Shown: positions 55,877 to 64,000 of the stretch, piece after piece
Layout: every line of letters begins with the position of its first letter
Numbering within the stretch: position 1 is the stretch's first letter
NCBI GenBank assembly: GCA_905116865.2
Contig: CAJHNH020008549.1
Location: 172,001 to 236,000 of the forward strand
DNA: 64,000 nucleotides
Source of the DNA: Candidula unifasciata
Taxonomy: Eukaryota; Mollusca; Gastropoda; Stylommatophora; Geomitridae
Reading direction: 5' to 3'
Position numbers and translations under genes: made by a program
The notes under the pieces: model-generated
Databases searched by the model: none
The model's input: the letters and a program-made list of their open reading frames with translations, nothing else
Told to the model about the DNA's origin: nothing

Positions 55877-55954
55877 CTTCTACTGATGACTGGTAGATCC
55901 CTGCTGTACTTGCTCCCCTGTGGAGTTTGTTCCTATTGTTCCTGACAGAAAAAC

Positions 55955-56028
55955 CGCCCATGACTTTGCTGGGCAATCGAACCCAGGTCACCTTCTAGCG
56001 TCCCAACCATTTGACCGGCCGTTCCTCG
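55955..56028 (-). mobile_element. tRNA-like SINE head, minus strand
   Basis: On minus: 'ggttcgattgccc' (B-box side) and an A-box-like 'cggtcaaatgg'. The body was not matched to a family here. Confidence 0.4.
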
Positions 56029-56690
56029 AATGATCAGAATTTGATAATCCACGAAGCACCAAAGCCAGTGAATATTTTAAACACCCTTTAGCTTATCATT
56101 GAATGAAAATCCTAATTCATACAAGATTGAAGACCATCTTGAGCCAAACAGATAAACCTAATAGTTTAATTCTGTTGGTTTAATTTCAATGAAATAAAAA
56201 CATACATATTTGGATTCCATTATGTGTATGTTATTGCTAACTTTTCAGCTACTTCGTGCCTCAGAGGTCAGGCTGCAGCATACCATCATATAAGGCACGC
56301 CGACACAGAGAAAACATCAGGGAGCCCCTAAGCACTAGCTACCTCCCCACTATACATACTTTATAGGCAAACAAATTTAAAAAATGGAAAGGGTGAGGGG
56401 GAGAAGTGGGCGAGGGAAGGGGAGGGGGTAAGCTCAAAGGACCTATCTAAGTTTAGGAAAATGATATTAAAATTAATAATCAGTATAAAAATAATAACAA
56501 AAATAACAAGAATATTCTAAATAGTAAATAAATATAAAAATACATTTGAAATAATATGACATATCTAAATGAATACCTTTCAAGAGAATGTCTATCCATG
56601 GTTTGAGAGATGTGTTTCAAATATTGCATAATAAATAACATTAGCCCTACCCTTAGTTTTTTGTTTTGTTTGTTTGTTTTGTTCGGTAGA
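56029..56690. other. No gene recognised
   Basis: AT-rich with a purine-rich patch at 56384-56435. Confidence 0.4.
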
Positions 56691-56699
56691 GGGTAGCTC

Positions 56700-56934
56700 G
56701 TCGGCTCTGTGGCTAAATCGAGGTGAACGCTTCGTAATGCCGGGGTGCCGGGTTCGATCCCAGCTGCGGGCCATGCGCCTTGCGTTGGTTTCGACAGTGG
56801 TATCAGGGAGCCGACTGTCCAGTAGCAATGGCAAACTACTGGATGTAAATTTGCCTAGTGAAACCACACAACAGCCAGGGGCTGCTGCTGTTGGTTCTGC
56901 AACGTCCTGTAAAGGATACGCAACTAACCTTAGG
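56700..56934 (+). mobile_element. SINE-3 copy with 9-bp target-site duplication
   Basis: Best SINE-3: head 'gtcggctctgtggctaaatc', B box 'cgggttcgatcccagc', body 'gtatcagggagccgactgtc' and 'caaactactggatgtaaatt', end 'gcaacgtcctgtaaaggata'. 'gggtagctc' flanks it (56691-56699 and 56935-56943). Confidence 0.93.
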
Positions 56935-56943
56935 GGGTAGCTC

Positions 56944-57882
56944 AAGGAACTGAGATGCCAGGCTCTGGCGCCATTCACCATATAATGAATGTACATGTTA
57001 AATACCTTTAAATAGCTGTTTTTATTCAACCAAGTTACCATGTGCAAAGTCTTTCCAAACATAACCAAGCCCTTAAAACTCTTTGTTGTTGTTTATGTTG
57101 TTGTTGTTGTTGCTCCTTATACCTTTATTTGAAACGACTCCTCTGGTTGAATCAATAAATGTTGACAGAAACCAAGCGAATTAACACTGATAGGAAGAAA
57201 TGGATGGAGTAATACATGAATCATAAAATAACGATTCTCCTATTTTTCGATTACTTTGTGAATTTCATTTCTCTTTTTTTCCTCCCCAAATGAAAAGCCC
57301 GATTTCCACGGAAAATCGGATATTAACTTTTGCTACGACTTTCATGTGATCCATAACAGCTTTGTCACCTCAGAGACGTGACTCATTCCCAGGTCTGCAT
57401 TTCCAATTGAACAACGTCTGTTCTGTCCATGTAGCGTGCGCCGAGTGTGTGAGTAAACGCGCACAAGTGCACGGCGCGTCTCGCCACACTATACAACCTG
57501 TCGGTGGCTAGCATGCGTGAACGAGGTAAATTGAGGTTAACAATGAATAGCAAGAATATCCGCAGTTTTCTCATCTATGCACGTGCTAGACGAATTGGAG
57601 CACTTGAAGTTGTTCGCGTGTTTATGGGTGTGTGTCGGTAAATGGCGGGAGAATATCATTCACATGTATATGTCTTCAGAGTGTTAAACCTTTGATTTTT
57701 TTCTGAGACAAAATGTTTATGTGGGATGTGCTATTTTTCGTGAGTACGAAATAACTAATAATGTGTTATCGCAATAATTATGCAGGGTCTGACCGTAATA
57801 AATAAATATGGCTAGATATTTTAAAATAAGATATAGTGGGCAGGCTTCGTCCGTTAATCATGTGTTTGTTTTTATTTGGTGA
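56944..57882. other. No gene recognised
   Basis: A TTG repeat near 57081-57112; nothing else supported. Confidence 0.4.
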
Positions 57883-57892
57883 TGTTTACCGT

Positions 57893-58159
57893 GGGGGATT
57901 CGCGGTGGCGCAGCGGCTAGACGCTCGCTGCCGATCGGAAGGTCGTGGGTTTGCTCCCTGGCAAAGCTGGACATTTTTTGTCTTCAGGTCGACCCAGCCT
58001 TGAGTGGGTACTGGATGCAGTCCCGGAAAGTAAAGGCGGCCTGCGTGATGCTAACCACATCATCCATCTTGTGCCGATTGGTCTATAAACTATAGGTCTA
58101 GCCCTATATGCCCTATACACCTAAGGGCGTGGAAGAGGGTCCTTTACTTTACTTTTATT
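57893..58159 (+). mobile_element. SINE-1 reference copy, full length, 10-bp target-site duplication
   Basis: Complete element: A box within 'ggtggcgcagcggctagacg', a B-box-side segment 'ggtcgtgggtttgctccctg', body 'aggtcgacccagccttgagt', 'cccggaaagtaaaggcggcc' and 'gtgccgattggtctataaac', and 3' end 'cctaagggcgtggaagaggg' then 'ctttactttac'. 'tgtttaccgt' flanks it exactly (57883-57892 and 58160-58169). Confidence 0.95.
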
Positions 58160-58244
58160 GTTTACCGTAGACTGAAGTCTTGTTCGAATGAAGAACCCGT
58201 TATAAAGGTTGCTAACAGGGAAAACAGTTTGCTTTGTGATAAAA

Positions 58245-58440
58245 AATAGTGAGCGACGCAATAGCCCAACACCCGTATGCTCGACTGCGGGCCTGGATGT
58301 TTTGGGTTCGAATCCGCATAGAGTTTAATTAAAAAAAATAATGGTTGGCTGCCACTCACAGCCCAGAATCAGTACCAGGTAAAGTTCTGGGAAGTAAGAG
58401 CGGCCCACGTGATGTTGATCACAAAACCCATCGAAAATCG
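58245..58440 (+). mobile_element. SINE-1 body with another head
   Basis: Head 'gcgacgcaatagcccaacac' and 'tgggttcgaatccgcat', then body 'ctcacagcccagaatcagta' and 'gaagtaagagcggcccacgt'. The 3' end is truncated after 'gttgatcaca'. Confidence 0.75.
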
Positions 58441-58816
58441 ATGGTAGTAACGTAGGTACCTTGTAGGTAGTATTTAGGTGCCAGGTGCTAAATGTGCCAC
58501 CAACTGCAATAGTCTGCAATGTCTGGTGTTGCCTGCGAAGACCTGCCGCCTCAGGTTTGTTTTTAAAAAGGGGACGGAGGATATTTACGACATGTGATTC
58601 TAACGTTATATTTATTTTTTAAAGTAAAAGCAGAAAGTTGTGGGGTCAAGTTGTCGTGTTGTGCTGGTGTATCACCTGAAGGAATGTAGGGGTCATCGAG
58701 GAGTCACGACATAGGATACAATGGGATAATTATGGCAAAGAGGGCGGATGTAATATTTTGTTAGGTGATTTGGTTACTTTCTGAATAGCCGACCACGAAC
58801 AAGGGAAATCGTCCGA
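58441..58816. other. No gene recognised
   Basis: Nothing supported. Confidence 0.35.
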
Positions 58817-58844
58817 AATATTACTGTCACGAGACAGTAATATT
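58817..58844. repeat. Perfect 12-bp inverted repeat, 4-nt loop
   Basis: Stem aatattactgtc / gacagtaatatt with loop acga. A G-run (58849-58864, 16 G) follows. Confidence 0.9.
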
Positions 58845-58914
58845 AGGTGGGGGGGGGGGGGGGGTGTTAGAGCGTGGAACTATCAGTCTGCATACAAATA
58901 AGCCTGATCTGTAA

Positions 58915-59010
58915 AACTTATGTGCACACAAGACTTAAGTTCTGGAACAAGACCAAAGCCCTGAAACGAACCAACAATGAGAACTTTATGTCGGAGTTTA
59001 GGCCGCTGAA
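58915..59010 (-). repeat. R8 dispersed repeat, weak copy 3
   Basis: The reverse complement has 'tggtcttgttccagaactta' and 'ataaagttctcattgttggt', resembling 5320-5380. Weak match. Confidence 0.4.
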
Positions 59011-59072
59011 CAGTTAGAAGTATGTTTTATGACGATTTTTACGTGACCACAGAAAGTTTGGAAAGGTGGGGC

Positions 59073-59088
59073 GGGGGGGGGGGGGGGG
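59073..59088. repeat. poly(G)16
   Basis: Sixteen consecutive G. Confidence 0.95.
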
Positions 59089-59617
59089 TGTACAGCCTCA
59101 TGCTAGTGATAATAACAGTGTCAACATATTTGCACGAGAACAACAATTATCACTAGTGTTATAAAATAGCAGCGGAAGAATTCCGTATGTCATAAAAATG
59201 CTACATCAACACTCCCACACATAGTGCACTATAGAATTAAATTCACCTCGACAATATAAACCCTGTAAATACTGTACAGAATCCAGCATCAGTGGTTAAA
59301 GGGTTACGAGTATGGTTAGTAATTCCACAATACTCGTTCCGTTTTAGCTGCAAGTGATTAGCGGTGATTTTGACAATAGTATAGAACTCCAATCAACAAG
59401 CAAGCACCGACTTGCTAAGGGATGCAAACTTTGACTAATAAAATCACAAACCGCGAACAAATGCAGGGTTGATTCCAACATATGATCCATGCAGTTACCA
59501 TATCGCATTATCAAATCAATACTGCAATATAATGACCACTTTTAGGGAAGGGTTTATCAATTAAGATGCTACTAGTTTAATTCTTAAAAACAAACAGCTG
59601 GATCCAGGCTGGTAATT
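59089..59617. other. No gene recognised
   Basis: AT-rich, nothing supported. Confidence 0.4.
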
Positions 59618-59905
59618 AATTGGCGGTCTTCGTGGCGAAGTAGTCAAGCCATTCGCCTCGCGTTCTAAAGGTCGTGGGTTCGTTTCATGATTTCACCGTT
59701 CAGTTCACGAGTGCAATTTTTGTGGAGGATAGTCGGTATAACTACGAAGTTCGTGCTTTGTGCGACACTGTCGGCATTCAGCTAGTTGTTTTACGGAGAC
59801 AGACGGAAGCATAGGAGACAAACCAGGTGCGATGAAGTCGATCCCCAGACTTAAACTTTTTCGGTGATGCATTGTTTTCCATATCCTGTCACAGATTCCA
59901 CTGGG
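59618..59905 (+). mobile_element. SINE-4 copy 2, with tRNA-like head
   Basis: Head 'tcttcgtggcgaagtagtca' and B box 'ggtcgtgggttcgtttcat', body 'cgttcagttcacgagtgcaa', 'gaagttcgtgctttgtgcga' and 'gatgaagtcgatccc', in the same order as 24550-24800. Confidence 0.8.
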
Positions 59906-60544
59906 TGGACGGGAGTACTTTAATTTAACGAGTTTTAGAGTTGTTGCACTTTTATTTTACATATTATTACTTTGTCTTCCTAAACACGTCGCTTGTTATT
60001 AAAATAAATTCAAGTTTTTTTGTTAGTTTAAAGGTCAGCTAGTTAAAATTAAAATATTTAACTGCGCAACATATCAAGAGACTGATATGAAATTGTGTTT
60101 ACAAAATAGCATAAAAGGAAAACTGTCATTTATTAAAGGATTTAACAGAAGAGCTCACACTGTAGATGGTATTTCAATCTGAATTGATCAACTATCGTTT
60201 CGTGACAATGGGTGGAGAGATTCCTACTTATGTGTCACAAACATGGAAGCTACCATGGTCTTTGTACTCAGTCTGATGCCCCGCCCTTGTCTGTTGTTTG
60301 TGTATATTCGTTCGATTACTCATTATTTGTATACGCTGGGTTGTATACGCCTGAGAATTAATGTGTACTGTTACTTCCCGATTTTATAAGCTGTCACAGA
60401 GGGTATTTATTCTTATTTTTAATTTATTAATATATGATCTGTTCTGTATTTAAGAAACATTGAAAAGAACGCAGATCACATGGATATCACGTGGCGCATG
60501 GGACGTTAAGTGTTAGAAAGGCATTTTTTCAGAGCATCGCAACC
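59906..60544. other. No gene recognised
   Basis: AT-rich, nothing supported. Confidence 0.4.
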
Positions 60545-60890
60545 CGATAGGCGGAGTTGTTACGTCAACCACCTTTACCTTGTGCAAAATTTCCATCTTT
60601 AGCTGGGTGCACATGCTATCCAAGGTCACACTTTTGATTTTTGATTTTTTTTTTTTAAATATTCCTCAATCTATATTTGAGCTTATGACATTCGGGACTT
60701 CAGGCAAGCGTCCAGCCTTCTGCGGACCGTGCAAGTGAAGACTTTAGTAATGAGTGTTGTGCGCTACAATTTTTTTTTTTTTTTTCTGTTTTTAATATTC
60801 GTCACCTGACGGAGGATGTAAAACAGCGTCTCTAGTCTGAAAGCCTAATGTTTTAACTATTTGGCCAGTCGATCCTAAATGATTTCAGTC
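60545..60890 (-). mobile_element. Decayed SINE-1-like sequence, minus strand
   Basis: 'gttacgtcaaccacctttac' and 'caggcaagcgtccagccttc' resemble the plus-strand words of minus-oriented SINE-1 copies. A second decayed tRNA-like head may lie at 60830-60885. Low confidence. Confidence 0.4.
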
Positions 60891-60989
60891 ATCACAACAC
60901 GCCGTTTAAAACACAACTGAGATTGTCACAGTTAACTCACTGTATTGTTATAGCCACTACAACAGATCATCATTGTAGCAATCAATATT

Positions 60990-61090
60990 CTGAGTGAAGA
61001 TGAACCCACTAGGAGGGCACACTGAGCGATTAACACTTAGTGACGCAAAGTTCCACTATTCAAACGAGAATCCTCCAGATACAAATTCCA
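60990..61090 (-). repeat. R6 dispersed repeat fragment, copy 5
   Basis: The reverse complement has 'attctcgtttgaatagtgga' and 'actttgcgtcactaagtgtt', matching the R6 core. Confidence 0.55.
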
Positions 61091-61773
61091 GTAATCCTGT
61101 TCAACAGTAAGATTATTAGGGCTCTCGTCTGTTACACATTAACCTAAAGATTAAGAGCGTCTCCTTGTAGTCTCTAGATCTGAGCTTTCGAATTTGTTGG
61201 CTGCAGGGTAAAGGTGTGTCGTGAGAACGTAAATCTATGTTTGTCTGTCGTTATGTTTCATTTAGGGTTTAGTTTAACCTCTGTTTACGAGTATAATAAA
61301 TTACTGTGTCGCTAATTACCTTTGTCTAAGAAGTTTGTCACTAACTTGAACCAACAACAAAACTTTTTTTAAAGAATCAATATTTTGTTGCATCTTAAAC
61401 TTTGCCATCTTAACTCACATAATGTGGTGCCACCAGAGACTAACGCACATCGTATTCGCACTGTAACAGTCTGATGTAATGAAAACCATAACGATTCTAA
61501 CAGAGCCACTGAAACAGAACATTGTCATTCACTATGTAACAGTCCATCGTAAATGCCACTATAAAAGCACATGTAAATTCCTACTATAACGTGTATCGTA
61601 AATGTCAGAGTAAACGTGAATAGAGGTTCCTAGAATAAAATGTCTAATTTCACAGATCAGAATTATTTGTATGCAGACTGCTAGTTCCACGGTAGCAAAC
61701 ATATACACTTCTTCACTGGGATTTTTCACAGAAGAATTAACTTCTCTAAGCCTTTTGTGAATAACTAATTCTG

Positions 61774-61775
<2 letters not shown>
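61091..61775. other. No gene recognised
   Basis: AT-rich with loosely repeated 'gcactgtaacagt/gtaaatgcca' words near 61440-61610, too degenerate to call. Confidence 0.35.
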
Positions 61776-61833
<58 letters not shown>

Positions 61834-61863
61834 TAATATGTGTCTTTGTGTGTGTGTGTGTGT
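61776..61863. repeat. (AT)n then (GT)n microsatellite
   Basis: TA run 61776-61828, then (TG)n 61846-61863. Confidence 0.95.
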
Positions 61864-61984
61864 GAATGTGTTTGTGTGTATACTAAAACTATACTACTCA
61901 AATAAAAGAAACGCATAGCTACTGAAAGGAATATAATTTTGTCACAATCTGACATTCAAAATCTTTGTTAAATTGGGAATATAG

Positions 61985-63115
61985 AAGACAGGTACAAAAT
62001 GTTTTTGTGGATTTTAAAAAGGCATATGATAATATGCTTAGAAACAGTTCATGGAATGCTATGAAAGACTTTGGAATACCAAAGAAGTAAATTACTATGA
62101 CTAAACTATGTATGGAAGACACTTGTAATATAGTATTACATAAAGGCAGAAAGTCGGAACCCTTTCAAATAACACTCGGTTTAGAGAAAGATGATGCTCG
62201 ATCCCAACTTCTTTTAAACTTGGCCATGGAGAAAATGTTAAGGAAATTGAAACAAGAGTGTACTTTAGGAGAATCAACAAGAGTAAAGGTTGATGCAGAT
62301 TACATTGATATCGTTGAGGAAAATGAAATATAGACTGTTAAAACACCGACTCTCTTAAAAAAATTCGCTCAGAAAATGTGTCTAGTTATCAATCAAGATA
62401 AGTCAGAATACATGACAGGGAAAGAATACAAACTCCGGCCACATACAAGTCGATATAATTAAAATCAAACGAACAGAAACATCTAAGCACTTGGCTGCAA
62501 ACTTTAACTGCTCTAGCATGCTGAAAGAAGAAATACTCAATCTATATTGCATGTCTGGGGAGAAAAAAAAGTTTACTATGCCCTTCAACATCTGCTAAAG
62601 TCAAAGTGTCTTGCAACACCAAGATCTAAATATATAAAACGTTGATAAAACAAGTCGTTTTATATGGCTCTGAAACTTGGAGTACAACTGAAAAGAGATG
62701 ATGCCTTATTACAGGTTTCCGAAAATAGAGTCTTACGACAAATCTTTGGACCCATCAAAGATGCAAAAAACTGTGAATGGAGAGTGAGTAGCAGCAACGA
62801 AATTCATAATCTGTTTAATCACCACAGATCACTGGCATCATGAGAGCTAAAAGACTGAAATGCTTGGGGCATATTGAAAAAATGTCAGATGACAGAGAAG
62901 TAAAAACTGTATACACAAGGAAGATGAATGGTTGTAGATCGTGAGGCCGACCAAAAAGACTATGGAGAGAAAATGTCAAGACAGAACTGCAAACACTTGG
63001 TGTAACCAACTGGAAAGGGAAGGCCAACCAGAGAGCTGAATGGAGGCGAGTGATATCTGCAGCAATGAACCTGAAGATCTCGGAATGCTGTAGAAGATGA
63101 CGAAAATCTTTGTAC
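61985..63115 (+). mobile_element. Decayed RTE-like LINE, RT motif A to C-terminus
   Basis: FVDFKKAYDN (motif A, 62003-62032), then a stop, then the 78-residue frame 62097-62333 with DTCNIVLHKGRKSEPFQ and, in place of the YADD box, VDADYIDIV, so the catalytic motif C is mutated. Later pieces: 'VLYGSETW' (about 62660), 'FGPIKDAKNCEWR' and 'GHIEKMSDDREVKTVY', then GRPKRLWRENVK after a stop. This order matches RTE-like ORFs. Multiple stops and frameshifts. Confidence 0.85.
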
Positions 63116-63784
63116 TTTAATGAGGTTTAAATTGCTTACAAGAATATCTTAGAGTCTAACCAATCAGGTGGCTGTAATTTTCCAGCTAGGTCACCGACAG
63201 TGTTAAGACACACGGGCTTTCCCGTCAACTAAAAAATCATGCCATCGTGACGTGAGAAGTAATCCTCTACAATAAAATTACTGTTGAAAAATATGCAACA
63301 GAACTCAACAAATGTATTCTAACCTATCGACCCAAAGCACAGCGAAGAAGATTCAGAGAACATACGAATGTCATCACAGCACAGGGTAATCGAATATATT
63401 TGACATATGAAAGAAATATTGCTAACTCGGACGCGAATTTTCTCCGAAAAATGCATTTAAGACGATCCAATTTGCACTTCAAGCAGTTGCCCCCAGGGTT
63501 TGCTAGCACATCGACCACAAGCTTTCACGGCAGCAGGTTATTCAAGTGTTGAACCAAAAGTTCCGTTGTTTAATGAGCGTAAAATTACTGTTTTATCTCT
63601 CTGTATTTTCTGCGTTCTACAGTGGACTTTAATTTCCAGAGTTTAGAGCATTGGACGTTTGTCTATACTGGTGATCCGTGGAAACCCAAAGGTCCTCGGA
63701 CACCCAAAGGTCTGCGGACACTCGAAGGTCCGCTGAATAAATGTAAAGTGACCCATGATTATCTTTTGCGATTCTGATATAGAT
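63116..63784. other. No gene recognised
   Basis: Short tandem words 'ccaaaggtcctcggacaccc' near 63688-63725, otherwise nothing. Confidence 0.4.
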
Positions 63785-63948
63785 TTTTTTTTTATTCTTC
63801 GTTTGCTCTCTATCCCCAAACAGGAAATAGGCCCTTAACCAACTTACGCCATGTCGTTCTCCTTTATTTCTATGTCCTCGTGGATTAAAGTTGTTTCCCC
63901 TGAACTTAGAATCGTTTTCCAGCTCCAGTCCATCTAGTTTCACGTAAT
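63785..63948 (-). mobile_element. LINE-A 3' fragment, copy 5, internal deletion
   Basis: The minus-strand frame starting at 63943 reads NPRGHRNKG, then jumps to SWLRAYFLFGDREQ, so the segment between (RELENEV to DRTTW in the best copy) is deleted; ends with 'aaaaaaa/gaagaat' A-rich tail. Confidence 0.75.
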
Positions 63949-64000
63949 CCTGAAATAAAAATCATATAATATTTTATTTCAGTTTTAATACCTTTCATGT

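Larger units (their letters stand above)
54080..55880 (+). mobile_element. R2-type (RLE-bearing) non-LTR element, 3' half
   Basis: Coding remnant (54111-55226 and onward) followed by a probable 3' untranslated region to about 55880. It is 5'-truncated: no RT palm is visible. The CCHC finger plus a downstream PD...E segment is the arrangement of the R2/R4/NeSL/Hero group, whose C-terminal endonuclease is related to restriction enzymes. GC content is higher than in neighbours. No tail or flanking duplication was found. Confidence 0.82.

Overview
The window reads as transposon-dense, intron- or intergenic-type DNA from an animal nuclear genome, most likely a heterobranch/pulmonate gastropod (pond-snail-like). 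I found no host protein-coding gene, rRNA or true tRNA gene that I can support. The organism call is an inference from three things: non-LTR retrotransposon 3' ends with simple-sequence tails, abundant tRNA-headed SINEs, and two short hAT elements that look like the SPIN ('space invader') transposons. As I recall, one horizontally transferred hAT family shared with tetrapods has been reported from the pond snail Lymnaea stagnalis. Long open frames over microsatellites are compositional artefacts.

Layout. 0-5 kb: LINE-A fragments, a strictly periodic 40-bp satellite, and a LINE-C copy nested inside a LINE-A copy that ends in a long (GAA)n tract. 5-10 kb: SINEs, a 35-bp minisatellite and LINE-B and LINE-D 3' ends. 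10-13 kb: the largest LINE-D copy (I-like, with RNase H), which has lost its reverse-transcriptase palm. 13-20 kb: a minisatellite, more LINE tails, and a LINE-A inserted into SINE-2. 20-30 kb: a long TTC tract, a SPIN-like hAT, a SINE-1 with a fourfold repeat over its internal promoter, a 1.16-kb terminal-inverted-repeat element, and a SINE inside a tandem array. 30-33 kb: LINE-C with most RT motifs. 33-38 kb: four tandem arrays (30-bp, 30-bp, ATGT, 76-bp with an alternating higher-order pattern), a hAT MITE and a second SPIN-like copy. 40-46 kb: a LINE-D tail and a 2.1-kb LINE-E copy bounded by a perfect 31-bp direct repeat. 46-54 kb: SINEs, several with exact target-site duplications. 54-56 kb: the 3' half of an R2-type (restriction-like-endonuclease) LINE. 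56-64 kb: more SINEs and a decayed RTE-like LINE.

How the parts relate. Autonomous LINEs (families A to E, the R2-type and the RTE-like copy) supply reverse transcriptase; the SINEs are short, internally promoted RNAs that depend on such enzymes. Direct repeats and nested insertions give a relative chronology: the tandem arrays and SINE-2 predate the elements inside them. LINE and SINE 3' tails (GAA, GAT, AACTC, TAAC, GA) are a plausible source of some of the microsatellites. Family names (LINE-A to E, SINE-1 to 5, R6 to R8) are labels used only in this answer.
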